Shown here piece by piece: positions 9,845 through 19,530 of a stretch of 64,000 nt of DNA; positions within the stretch are counted from its first letter, which is position 1; each line of letters opens with the position of its first letter. Origin of the DNA: Girardinichthys multiradiatus. Lineage: Eukaryota; Chordata; Actinopteri; Cyprinodontiformes; Goodeidae. The stretch is from contig NC_061804.1 of NCBI RefSeq assembly GCF_021462225.1, forward strand, positions 43,463,975 through 43,527,974, read 5' to 3'. The position numbers and the translations under genes are program-made. The notes beneath the pieces were generated by a model, which made no database searches, was not told where the DNA came from, and saw nothing but the letters and a program-made list of their open reading frames with translations.

Positions 9845-12451
9845 CTGCATGGACAATAATCAGATTTAAAATTATTAGTTCACAGCTCCTAATTTACCTC
9901 ACATCATATTTGCTTCTAACACAGTTCATAAGAAGCTTCACACAAACATTATGCTAAAAAGCCAAAAACAAAACAAAAACCAGATCTGTTTTAAAATAAA
10001 GAAAAAGCATGCTTAAAAAAAACTTGTTACTGTGGTGGAAAATAACTCCACGGATCTGAAGGCCTTTTCATGCAGAGTCTTTTAGGAAGCATGAGATTAG
10101 TTTAATTTTTGTGTGGTACCACTGTCCAATCAGATTCTTTCTAAATAACCCCATTTTTCATACTCATTTTAAAGGTTTGTTTTACCAAGGGAAATGTGAT
10201 TAACAAAACCAATTACTTCTCAAAAGTTTTAAAAGTTTTTAGCTGGTGATATCTTAGAAAACAACAAGTGTTTTAATATTTCTATGCAACACAGAACTGA
10301 TCAGGTGTCCTTTCCTTCTCCAAAGGGAGAAAAAAGAACCTGCAGAACCAAGCCTTTCATAGTTTTTGTCAGGACCTGATATAAGGTACAGTGTAAATCA
10401 ACACGCTGCATGAATCAGAAGAGGGAAGAAAAAAACCTAATATAACCTCTTCCCAGCAGCTGCTGTGAAAAACAATGAATTTGTACTTTCCATAAGCGTC
10501 AGTTAACACTTGCGGACAAAAACTGCACCAAACTGTAAGTACTGTGTCAGAGACTGTATGAAGACCATCTGCAGTAAAACTAAGACTGTTTTAATGAGGT
10601 CTCTACCCATTAAAACCCATTAGATTTATGGAATACAAACTCTGACAACAGAAAATTATACCTGAAGGAGAAACCCATCAGGTTTTACACATTCGCTGGG
10701 TTTTAAAAATACTCCTTCATAAGATCTGTCCTGAGAATAACATAGAAACACTTGGTTACTGCTGAGTTTTGGAGATGTTGTAACTTCCTCTGCTTTTAAT
10801 AACTTTTAATAACTAGAATAATTGACCCTGAATATTCCACAACAAAAGAGAACTTGCTTCTCTGAAAGAATTAACCGGAAAGTATCAAATGAGTTAAGTT
10901 ATCACCCTTTTAAAGATACTTTTCTAACCCTAAAATAATATTTTAACCCGCTATATCTGTCCACGTCAAGCAAGCGTGTCACATGAGCAGCGGTTAATAA
11001 GCGTTCTTCATTGCAGAAAATAGGAAAAGATTTATGCAAATGTGTGTGTGTTTGTACGTTACCCCCATCAGTTTCTAAATCGCTCCAGAGTCAGACTGTC
11101 ATGGCACACAGTCCTCTATCAGTCCAAAAAACAACCAGGCACTTCCCAGGTCTGTTGGTGAGACATTCACTCATTTGTCCACTTTAACTTCTCCAGGAGG
11201 GAGAAAGAAGAAACTTTGCTCCGGTTTCTCTTCTGCCCGCACAAGATGCTTTCAATATAAATCCAGTGTATCGCTCTTCTGGCTCTTGCAAACAGCATGG
11301 ATCGTTGTCCATCTCAGTGGGTCCGGACTTCTTCTGAGTTTTTTTTTTTTTTCTTGTAGAAACTCACACTGCGATTTTCAACATGCAGGAAGGCAGATCT
11401 CTCTCTTTCAGGACGTGCTGGAGAAGCATCTCTGGCGGAGTAGCCATGGAGAAGGGCAGGTTTCTAAAATCCAGACTCAAAAACGCAGATGTTGAACTCA
11501 AATCCCATATATGTGTATTTGTGTGTGAGAGAGGCAGAAGAAAAGTTTAGTATAGGTTCAGATTTTGCACAAAGAAATATTATCAGTCAGTCAGTCAGTT
11601 GTCCACCTGCCTGTCACTTCCTTCCACAACATGCACTATACTCCTTTCTAAAACAACTTTCTTTTCGCATCTCTAATGTCCCTTTTCACTTTTACCTTCT
11701 TTCCCAACTGATCGCAATATTTAAGACAAACAAAACTTCCTTCAGGAAGGTTTTAACTCTTTAACCCCTTAATTGATGCACTCTGTGCTTTTTAATCTTT
11801 TCTTATGTTTTTTTTTTATTTTTTCATCAACTGTTTTACTTGAAACTTTTTAAACTATTTAACTTATTTACACTCAAACTTCCACGCTGTGAAAAACCAA
11901 ACTTATCTTCCAAATTAAAGCACATTTAACACAATCATCCCCACTTTTTCCTTTCATTATTTTATAAATCAGAGTATGAAGAAGGAGACACCCCTGATGC
12001 CTCAAGGTTCCGGAACCATTTTTTTTTTACCTGTTCAGCGGCACGTCTGCCCACTGGCTTTTCTCCTTTATGAGGTGTAGAAAATTGCTAAAAACCACCC
12101 GCAAAACCCTGTGTTTTGCTTTATCCCATTGTTACCAATGAGAACCTCCCTGCCATTCCTTTTGCAGGGTAACTGGGCCCTCAGCTGATGTCTTCCCTCT
12201 CGCAACTCTGGAACCTAATTAATTAGTTAGGAGATTATGGTTAATGTGTAATAAAAATAATAATATACATTATATCATATGGAGCAACTTCTCACCCAGA
12301 TATATTTGAAGACAAATAGTTCGGATCTAATCGTCCAGAAGCCGCAGGCGGGCACCAGAACTCCCCTCCGTAAAATGGAAGTGGACTGAGAACAACTCTC
12401 AGGCTGGCCAGGCGTCCATGTACCCGTCCTGTGGTCTCCTCTGGCACGTTA

Positions 12452-12470
12452 GATCCTGTTTGTGACGCCA
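12452..12470 (-). other. Candidate primer binding site
   Basis: Four bases inside the 5' LTR end, the minus strand reads TGGCGTCACAAACAGGATC. It begins with the TGG expected opposite a tRNA CCA end. I could not assign the tRNA with confidence. A possible splice donor (CTGGGTGAG) lies about 160 bases further in, near 12295. Confidence 0.6.
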
Positions 12471-12474
12471 AAAT

Positions 12475-12885
12475 TGTTGTGGAAGTTTCTTATCAAAGTG
12501 GGTAGAAGTTGACTCATAACAAGAGAAAATCCGGACTTTGTCTTTATAAGTTTTATTCAAAGGCATTCAGCGTTTGAAGACCCTGACACTGAGGTTAGTC
12601 AGTGAAACAGAGCCCCGATCAACATTTACACACAGTATTTATACCAGAACATGACAGTGTTATCTCAACACTTCAAGGAGTCTGTGTTTTATGACCCCAG
12701 ACCCTTCTCGGGTTCAGAGGTGACTAGGTTACTCTCCCTGAGGCATCACCCTAACAAATGCCCTTAACCATTAAACTTCTGATAATGGCTTTTACAGCTT
12801 CCTCCTCTAACACAGATGTTCACTGGAGTGAGGTAAACCAAAGGTCATACACTGTGGAATGCTTACTGCAAGAATTTCCATCACA
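12475..12885 (-). repeat. 5' LTR of the endogenous retrovirus
   Basis: A 411-bp LTR with ends TGTGATGG...CCACAACA on the minus strand. A TATAAATA box lies at 12643-12636 and an AATAAA signal at 12557-12552, which gives a plausible U3-R layout. The flanking GTAT at 12886-12889 is the target duplication. It lacks the 18 bases that the other LTR carries at about 4795-4812. Confidence 0.93.
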
Positions 12886-13049
12886 GTATGGTTGTTTGTC
12901 CTGTATGTCTCTGTGTTGCCCTGCGATGGACTGGTGACCTGTCCAGAGTGTACCCTGCCACTCGCCTATAGACTGCTGGAGATAGGCATCAGCTCCCCCG
13001 TGACCCACTATGGAAAAAGCAGTATAGAAGATGAATGAATGAATGAATG
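12886..13049 (+). repeat. SINE (family 1), right part of the copy split by the retrovirus
   Basis: It resumes at GTATGGTTGTTTGTCC and runs through the conserved 3' body (GACCTGTCCAGAGTGTACCC, GCTGGAGATAGGCATCAGCT) to a (GAAT)n tail ending near 13049. With 4383-4540 it makes one SINE if the provirus and one GTAT are removed. Confidence 0.9.
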
Positions 13050-13165
13050 AAGTAAGACATTAGTTAAATCAGTTGGAGTGATTTTAAAGGAGTGGGATAT
13101 TAAGCTTAGATAAATTAATTCTACTTTCAGTGTAGGGGTGAGTCATATGTGCAAATGATATAATA

Positions 13166-13365
13166 CAGGTCCTTCTCAAAATATTAGCATATTGTGATAA
13201 AGTTCATTATTTTCCATAATGTAATGATGAAAATTTAACATTCATATATTTTAGATTCATTGCACACTAACTGAAATATTTCAGGTCTTTTATTGTCTTA
13301 ATATGGATGATTTTGGCATACAGCTCATGAAAACCCAAACTTCCTATCTCACAAAATTAGCATAT
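13166..13365 (+). repeat. Left inverted repeat of Tc1 copy 2
   Basis: It starts CAGGTCCTTCTCAAAATA. It carries the outer (13174-13193) and inner (13347-13365) TTAGCATAT direct repeats that are the likely transposase binding sites. Confidence 0.9.
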
Positions 13366-13493
13366 CATTAAAAGGGTCTCTAAACGAGCTATGAACCTAA
13401 TCATCTGAATCAACGAGTTAACTCTAAACACCTGCAAAAGATTCCTGAGGCCTTTAAAACTCCCAGCCTGGTTCATCACTCAAAACCCCAATC

Positions 13494-14498
13494 ATGGGTA
13501 AGACTGCCAACCTGACTGCTGTCCAGAAGGCCACTATTGACACCCTCAAGCAAGAGGGTAAGACACAGAAAGAAATTTCTGAACGAATAGGCTGTTCCCA
13601 GAGTGCTGTATCAAGGCACCTCAGTGGGAAGTCTGTGGGAAGGAAAACGTGTGGCAGAAAACGCTGCACAATGAGAAGAGGTGACCGGACCCTGAGGAAG
13701 ATTGTGGAGAAGGGCCGATTCCAGACCTTGGGGGACCTGCGGAAGCAGTGGACTGAGTCTGGAGTAGAAACATCCAGAGCCACCGTGCACAGGCGTGTGC
13801 AGGAAATGGGCTACAGGTGCTGCATTCACCAGGTCAAGCCACTTTTGAACCAGAAACAGCGGCAGAAGCGCCTGACCTGGGCTACAGAGAAGCAGCACTG
13901 GACTGTTGCTCAGTGGTCCAAAGTACTTTTTTCAGATGAAAGCAAATTCTGCATGTCATTCGGAAATCAAGGTGTCAAAGTCTGGAGGAAGACTGGGGAG
14001 AAGGAAATGCCAAAATGCCAGAAGTCCAGTGTCAAGTACCCACAGTCAGTGATGGTCTGGGGTGCCGTGTCAGCTGCTGGTGTTGGTCCACTGTGTTTTA
14101 TCAAGGGCAGGGTCAATGCAGCTAGCTATCAGGAGATTTTGGAGCACTTCATGCTTCCATCTGCTGAAAAGCTTTATGGAGATGAAGATTTCATTTTTCA
14201 GCACGACCTGGCACCTGCTCACAGTACCAAAACCACTGGTAAATGGTTTACTGACCATGGTATCACTGTGCTCAATTGGCCTGCCAACTCTCCTGACCTG
14301 AACCCCATAGAGAATCTGTGGGATATTGTGAAGAGAACATTGAGAGACTCAAGACCCAACACTCTGGATGAGCTAAAGGCTGCTATCGAAGCATCCTGGG
14401 CCTCCATAAGACCTCTGCAGTGCCACAGGCTGATTGCCTCCATGCCACGCCGCATTGAAGCAGTCATTTCTGCCAAAGGATTCCTGACCAAGTATTGA
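13494..14498 (+). CDS. Tc1-family DD34E transposase, intact frame
   Basis: A 334-residue transposase that binds the element's inverted repeats and performs cut-and-paste transposition into TA sites in the nucleus. The ATG follows the left repeat and gives the usual length for the family (about 340). Residues 1-110 form the paired-type helix-turn-helix DNA-binding region (EISERIGCSQSAVSRHL), with a basic GRKTCGRKR stretch that may act as a nuclear signal. The catalytic triad is complete: D148 (LFSDES), D238 (QHDLAP) and E273 (PIENLW), with 34 residues between the last two. The frame has no stop or frameshift. Substitutions at key folding positions cannot be excluded. It shares most residues with the broken copy at 256-1059. 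Confidence 0.95.
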   Translation: MGKTANLTAVQKATIDTLKQEGKTQKEISERIGCSQSAVSRHLSGKSVGRKTCGRKRCTMRRGDRTLRKIVEKGRFQTLGDLRKQWTESGVETSRATVHRRVQEMGYRCCIHQVKPLLNQKQRQKRLTWATEKQHWTVAQWSKVLFSDESKFCMSFGNQGVKVWRKTGEKEMPKCQKSSVKYPQSVMVWGAVSAAGVGPLCFIKGRVNAASYQEILEHFMLPSAEKLYGDEDFIFQHDLAPAHSTKTTGKWFTDHGITVLNWPANSPDLNPIENLWDIVKRTLRDSRPNTLDELKAAIEASWASIRPLQCHRLIASMPRRIEAVISAKGFLTKY

Positions 14499-14575
14499 GT
14501 GCATAACTGTACATGATTATTTGAAGGTTGACGTTTTTTGTATTAAAAACACTTTTCTTTTATTGGTCGGATGAA

Positions 14576-14775
14576 ATATGCTAATTTTGTGAGATAGGAA
14601 TTTTGGGTTTTCATGAGCTGTATGCCACAATTATCCGTATTAAGACAATAAAAGACCTGAAATATTTCAGTTAGTGTGCAATGAATCTAAAATATATGAA
14701 TGTTAAATTTTCATCATGACATTATGGAAAATATTGAACTTTATTGCAATATGTTAATATTTTGAGAAGGACCTG
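14576..14775 (-). repeat. Right inverted repeat of Tc1 copy 2
   Basis: It is the reverse complement of the left repeat with about a dozen differences over 200 bases by eye. It ends in GGACCTG before TA. Confidence 0.9.
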
Positions 14776-14777
14776 TA

Positions 14778-15584
14778 TTTTTTTAACAGTATGATAATGA
14801 TTGTACAATGATTTTCCAAACTGATAAACTGATTCTTCCAAAACATAGCAATTAAAAAGAAACATAACTGAGCTTTTAGGTCAAATCATACTTCTGAACC
14901 GTTTTTATTTGGTTTGCACAATTTTACTAAGAACATTGGTGTTTGGCCTACCTTCAACAATTTATTTTCATTTAAAAGGCTAATAACAAGACCAACTTTA
15001 AGGTAAATTGCACATATGCTTCATTGTAGAATGTAAAGGCATTAAAACCTTCCATCATGGTTATTGTTTGCAAATTCATGTCGTATCCACAAAGGCTTTT
15101 AGTGCAGACTGGTGCATGTTTGTTTGTGTCTCTCTCAACTCCTCTTTGCAACGTGTGACTGACAGGTGTGTTCCAGCAGCTGCTGATCATCAGAGCTACT
15201 CAAGAGTTGCTTAAAGAGAACTGAACTCCATGAGAAGGACGCAAGACTACACCTCTGTGGAATCCATTTTCCAGGACTGCCTCTAGTGCCCGATCCAGCA
15301 TTCAGTCTTTTCTTTTTCCAAGTTTCTGGAGAAGATTTACATGGCTTTTTCCTGACGTCCCCTCACAGCTCCTCCACTCACACCCTCTTACAACTGCTCT
15401 GATTATCTGCTACTTACCTCACCCTAGCCTGCCAGTCCACCCTCCAACGCCTCTGCTCTGCTTCAGTTCCTTCTGGAGAAATAAGAGACGTGTAGTTTGA
15501 TTCATCCTCCCAGGACCTCCTCCCTCCTAGCATCTGTAAGACTTGCATTATCACCTCCATTATAAATTATCTTTCTTGACCTAA
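14778..15584. other. No gene seen
   Basis: It is AT-rich to about 14960. A C/T-rich stretch at 15300-15540 resembles fish LTR-type sequence, but I find no ends or duplications, so it is left unclassified. Confidence 0.5.
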
Positions 15585-15592
15585 TCTCCGAC

Positions 15593-16270
15593 TAGGGATG
15601 GGTACCTTTCACATTTGAACTGAGAAGGTACAGATGCCCAGTACCTGGGTATTGGTACTGAACAGTACCGGTTTTCGGTACTTTTGTGTGTGTTAATGTG
15701 GCAATAAATGTTAATTTGCTAAATAATAAAATCTCAAAATTATTTAATTTAACATTTATTTCTCAATACATAAAAATTTATGAATATATCAAAACAACAT
15801 CCAGCTGTTTCCATTGTAACATCTCAGTTGTTTCAAACATGTCTTCTCCTATGTTGCCGGATGCCGATGCAGGCATGCAGGAGTTGTAGCTGAATATCTG
15901 AGGCTGACGGAAATTGTGCACTCTTCAGCCTTTAGAAAAATCTGGTGCCTAACTAGGAGCTTCCTCAAATCAGAAGTATTCCCGCTGCTGGCCTTGCACT
16001 TCGCGTCACAAATATTGCAGCGAACTTAATGTGCATCAAACTTTGAAAAGTGGAGCTGTACTTTTGAGCGCTTTCTATCAGCCATGCTTTTTTGACAATA
16101 CCAGCGGCTACTGACGTCATTGCGCTCTTTTGTGTGCAATGCTGTGTTCATGTCCGGCGTGGAATATCACCCACCCTTCCACTCCCTCAGTGTCACAATG
16201 ATGCCTTTATATACCAAAACACGGTACCGTTTTAAAATTTATGTGAATCGTTTCTAGGAAACCATCCCTA
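15593..16270. mobile_element. Nonautonomous hAT-like element (MITE)
   Basis: Terminal inverted repeats TAGGGATGG (15593) and CCATCCCTA (ending 16270) bound 678 bp. Near-identical 8-bp flanks TCTCCGAC (15585-15592) and TCTCTGAC (16271-16278) fit the 8-bp duplication of hAT elements. Internal GGTACC/GGTACTG-rich ends resemble a widespread fish nonautonomous family. No transposase is present. Confidence 0.72.
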
Positions 16271-16297
16271 TCTCTGACTGGATAATAATCTCAACCT

Positions 16298-16487
16298 TTT
16301 TTTTTTTTTTTGCAGCACTAGATGCCTTTATTTTAAATTTTTCCAACAGTAGGTAGACAGGAAAGAGGGTAAGGAGAGTGGGAGACATTCGGCAAAGGTC
16401 ACCGGGTCCGGGACCCGAAACCGGGACCCCCGCATCGAGGACTATAGCCACTGCACATCGCACTTTTAACACCTACACCACCAGCCC
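16298..16487 (-). mobile_element. tRNA-derived SINE (family 2), antisense, with 11-bp duplications
   Basis: On the minus strand a tRNA-like head and a body (ATTTAAAATAAAGGCATCTAGTGC) end in poly-A, seen here as poly-T just after 16297. Perfect 11-bp flanks AATCTCAACCT at 16287-16297 and 16488-16498 mark the insertion. Related copies are at 43026-43196 and 53326-53513. Confidence 0.85.
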
Positions 16488-16498
16488 AATCTCAACCT

Positions 16499-17543
16499 CT
16501 CCTGCTTGGAGACTACAGGAACCATACCAGAAGCCCCAGGATTCTGCTAAGTGTTTATTACAATAAACATTAATAATAAACTTTTCAAACTTTCTCCCTG
16601 TGTCCAATTGTTACTCGCATAAGAGTCAACACAGAGAACGGCATGGCATTTATCTCAGTTATCAATTTAATACCAGGATAAATGTTTGCATCCTTTTTAT
16701 GAATAATTACTACTATAATTATCACTACCATTTGTTGGGCTTTCAAAGTTCTTGTGAGGATGAGCTTTGCAGACAAAACAACTGAAGTGATGGAATCTAA
16801 TGTTTGACAATGGACTTGAAGGAGGCCTTTAAGGTTAGAACTTCTCAGTCCTCCTTGATAAGATGTGGATGAGGTAAAAAGAGAGAGGGAATTGTTGCCG
16901 TCTGATTCTTGGACTCAGCCTGTTGGCCTCAATTTGTTACTTCCTATAGTGCTGGATAAGAGGTACTAAACTATGGATGAATTGATGTATGGATCCATTT
17001 AACAGCATCCTTATACATTTTACTTATGCATTTTAAAATCCATACATGTCTCACTGTGAAGTCTTTTATAAATCACAAAATAACATAAGTTTCAATGTCC
17101 TTCTTTACTGCTAACATCACATCTTGAAGGACAGAAATGAAACTGTTCTGGCAGTTCCTTAACTTCTATACCCCAGGTCAATTGTGGAATAATTGCAACC
17201 TTGTTTGTGTGTTTTCTTGATTAATGGAATCAATATATGAACTGTGATTTTTCCGTTTTATTTTTTTAAGGTATGAGTTCCACTTCTGCAATTCATAATT
17301 ATGACTTATGGGAAACGGTGATATTTTCAAAACTATACTCCCAACAATCAATGTCAGCACAATAAAAAGCTGATTTCATCTAGTTTTACAGTGAACCTGC
17401 ATGTAAACTTTACTGATTATAAATCAGACCTGTTACAACTTTTGGACAAGATGGCATAGTTTATTCTCATAAGTTGGTGATGTCCACCTGATGATAAAAC
17501 TGACACAAATACTGACCGCAGTTATTAAGTCCACATAAATTAA
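16499..17543. other. No gene seen
   Basis: AT-rich sequence with only short chance frames. I recognise no repeat. Confidence 0.5.
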
Positions 17544-17553
17544 CAGTTAACAT

Positions 17554-17910
17554 CCATTTATTGATCTTCTATACCGCTTATTCCATAGAGGGTCACAGGG
17601 GGGCTGGTGTCTATCTCCAGCGGTCTATGGGTGAGGGGCAGGGTACACGCCAATCCATCGCAGGGCAACACAGAGGCACCCACAGGACAAACAACTATGC
17701 ACACACTCATCCACACCTAAGGGCAATTTAGAGAGACCAATTTACCAGTCATGTTTGTATTGTGGATTGTTGGATTGTGGGAGGAAGCCGGAATACCTGG
17801 TGAGAACCCACGTATGCACATGGAGAGCATGCAAACTCCATGACTGACTGACCCCAGGACCTTCTTACTGCAAGGCAATAATGCTACCAAGTGTGCCAAC
17901 ATGCAGCCCC
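17554..17910 (-). mobile_element. tRNA-derived SINE (family 1), antisense
   Basis: This is a nearly full-length reverse copy of the SINE at 9484-9844. The tail lies at the low end and the tRNA-like head ends in CATGCAGCCCC at 17910. Flanks AGTTAACAT at 17545-17553 and 17911-17919 are a 9-bp duplication. It lies directly next to the 3' end of the L2 remnant. Confidence 0.88.
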
Positions 17911-17919
17911 AGTTAACAT

Positions 17920-19530
17920 TCAATCCAATTTTATTTATAAAAAGGCCTCAAAGGGAGCAAAGTGCTGTACAGTACACGTAAAGGTAACACAAAAAAATAT
18001 AATAATAAAAACAAACAATTAAAACAAATAAAAACAGACAATTAAAATAAAGCAGGAAAAAAACATATCAACATATTAAAAGGTAGAAATAGCCATAGTA
18101 AAAAGATGAGATGAATTTTAAGTAAAGATTTAAAAGCAGCTAATGAGGAGGCCTGTCTGATAGGTATGGGAGATCAGTCCTGCTTAAACCTGGTTCTGGG
18201 TACATTCAGAATCAGCTGATTAGCTGACCTGAGAGAACAAGAAGGTGTGTAAGCGTGTAAAAAGGTATGGAGGAGCAAGACTATTGAAAGATTTAAAATA
18301 AAATAGAAGTTTTAAACAAATTCTAAAATGGATTGGCAACCAATGCAAGGATCTTAAGACAGGTGTGATGTGGTGAAACGTCCTTGTGCCAATTAGAGGT
18401 CATGCAGCAGCATTTTGCACCATCTGCAAACAGGCAACAGCAGACTCACTGATCCCGGCATCAAGGGCATTACAGTAGTCAAGCCGAGTAGTGACAAGGG
18501 CATGGACTAGTATTTCAAAGAGATGCTGTGAAATATTGGGCTTTATCTTGGCCAGCTGCATCAAATAAGAGAAACTGGACTTCACCACTGCCTTTATCTG
18601 GCTATCAAATTTAAGATGACTGTCAATTTTAACTCCTAAATTTGCAATTATTGGCTTTACAAAGCGGGCAAGGAAGCCAAAGTCTAAGGAGGCAAAGGTG
18701 GGAGAGCTGCCAAAAACTGTTACTCCAGTTTTCTTTCCTTTTAAGGACATCCAAGCCCGGACCTCATCAAGGCAGTTAAGTCAGCATTGAACTGATGGGG
18801 TGTCCTTTCTGCTCAAAGGCAGGTAAATTTGTGTGTTGTCTGCATAACAGTGGAAAAGTATACTATGCTTCCTCAGAAGATAGCTGATGGGAAAGAGGCA
18901 GAGAGAAAATAAAAGGGGACCTAGAATTGATCCTTGAGGAACCCCTCTCACAAGGGAGACAGAAGAGGATGAAAACTTACAGAGGCTGACAAAAAATGTA
19001 TGCCCTGACAAATAGGACCTGAACCACTCCAGAGCCACTCCCCTACACCCACCCACTGTTCTAAACAAGAGATTAAAACACCATGGTCCACTGTATCAAA
19101 TGCAGCAGTTAGGTCTAAAAGCACAAGAACAAGCCAGTTACCCGCAACAGTAGATAAATAGATGTCAATACAAATTCTCAAAAGTGCGGACTCAGTGCTA
19201 TGCAAAGTTTTAAAACCTGACTGAAAACCCTCAAGAATGCCGTGCTGATCTAAGATGTCCATCAATTGGTTGTAGACTATTTTCTCAAGAACCTTTGAGA
19301 TAAAAGACAGTTTTGCATTGGATCTAAAATTGCCCAGCACAGCGGGATCCAAATCTGTTTTTATGATCAATGGCTGCACCACAGCCTTTTTTAATGTTTC
19401 AGGGAAGACACCAGAAGACAAGCTGCTGTTTAAAATTGCAACGACAAATAGTCTCAGTGAGGGGAAGACCTCTTTGAAGAGACGAAGAAGAACTGGGTTA
19501 GTGGGAGACCCTAAGGGTTTCATTTGACCA
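17920..19530 (-). pseudogene. L2-type LINE remnant, reverse transcriptase
   Basis: Read downward from about 19530, three overlapping frames cover most of an L2-type RT. The N-terminal fingers region is at 19523-18948 (FQSGFKTLHSTESALL, VLVLLDLTAAFDTVDH). The palm is at 19068-18781 (GVPQGSILGPLLFSLCL, then YADN). The C-terminal part is at 18750-18400 (LGVKIDSHLKFDSQIKAVV, LVTTRLDYCNALDAG). The catalytic YADD box is YADN, and frameshifts break the gene. The 5' part with the endonuclease is missing, as in most 5'-truncated LINE copies. The 3' untranslated end lies near 17920-18360. Confidence 0.88.

Larger units (their letters stand above)
6945..12451 (-). other. Provirus interior without recognisable gag/pro/RT
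   Basis: About 5.5 kb lies between the primer site and the integrase remnant. In minus orientation I find no frame of useful length and no protease, RT or RNase H motif. The sequence is AT-rich, with a poly-A run at 7500-7514, a LINE 3'-tail fragment near 8725-8775 and a SINE at 9484-9844. Plus-strand frames at 11175-11495 and 11489-11764 (106 and 91 codons) have no recognisable content. It resembles ordinary host noncoding DNA rather than decayed gag-pol. Capture of foreign sequence or derivation from a nonautonomous lineage are the two explanations I can suggest. Confidence 0.6.
4541..12885 (-). mobile_element. Endogenous retrovirus (gamma/epsilon-like), defective provirus, antisense
   Basis: An 8,345-bp provirus read from high to low coordinates: 5' LTR 12885-12475, primer site, long noncoding interior, integrase end, env remnant, polypurine tract, 3' LTR 4969-4541. 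Both LTRs run TG...CA. The insertion is flanked by a 4-bp duplication GTAT (4537-4540 and 12886-12889) and splits a SINE. The LTRs differ by four substitutions and one 18-bp indel over about 411 aligned bases, so the insertion looks recent. The integrase C-terminal GPYQ-type module and the Env architecture suggest a gamma- or epsilon-retrovirus-like origin. No recognisable gag, protease, RT or RNase H remains. Confidence 0.93.
13166..14775 (+). mobile_element. Tc1-type DNA transposon, copy 2, structurally complete
   Basis: A 1,610-bp element with ends CAGGTCC...GGACCTG, flanked by TA at 13164-13165 and 14776-14777. The terminal inverted repeats are about 200 bp and roughly 94% alike by eye. 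Each holds an outer and an inner direct repeat around TTAGCATAT (left end: 13174-13193 and 13347-13365), the IR/DR plan known from Sleeping Beauty-like elements. One intact transposase frame lies between them. Few lesions are visible, so it is young; whether it is active cannot be judged here. Confidence 0.96.

Noticed and set aside
11175..11764. Two consecutive plus-strand frames (106 and 91 codons) in the provirus interior
   Set aside because: Opposite to the direction of the provirus, with low-complexity Ser/Cys/Phe-rich content and no motif. Not supported as genes.
15300..15540. C/T-rich stretch as an LTR
   Set aside because: No TG...CA ends or flanking duplication could be found.
19318..19527. 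69-codon plus-strand frame
   Set aside because: Shadow of the antisense L2 reverse transcriptase.
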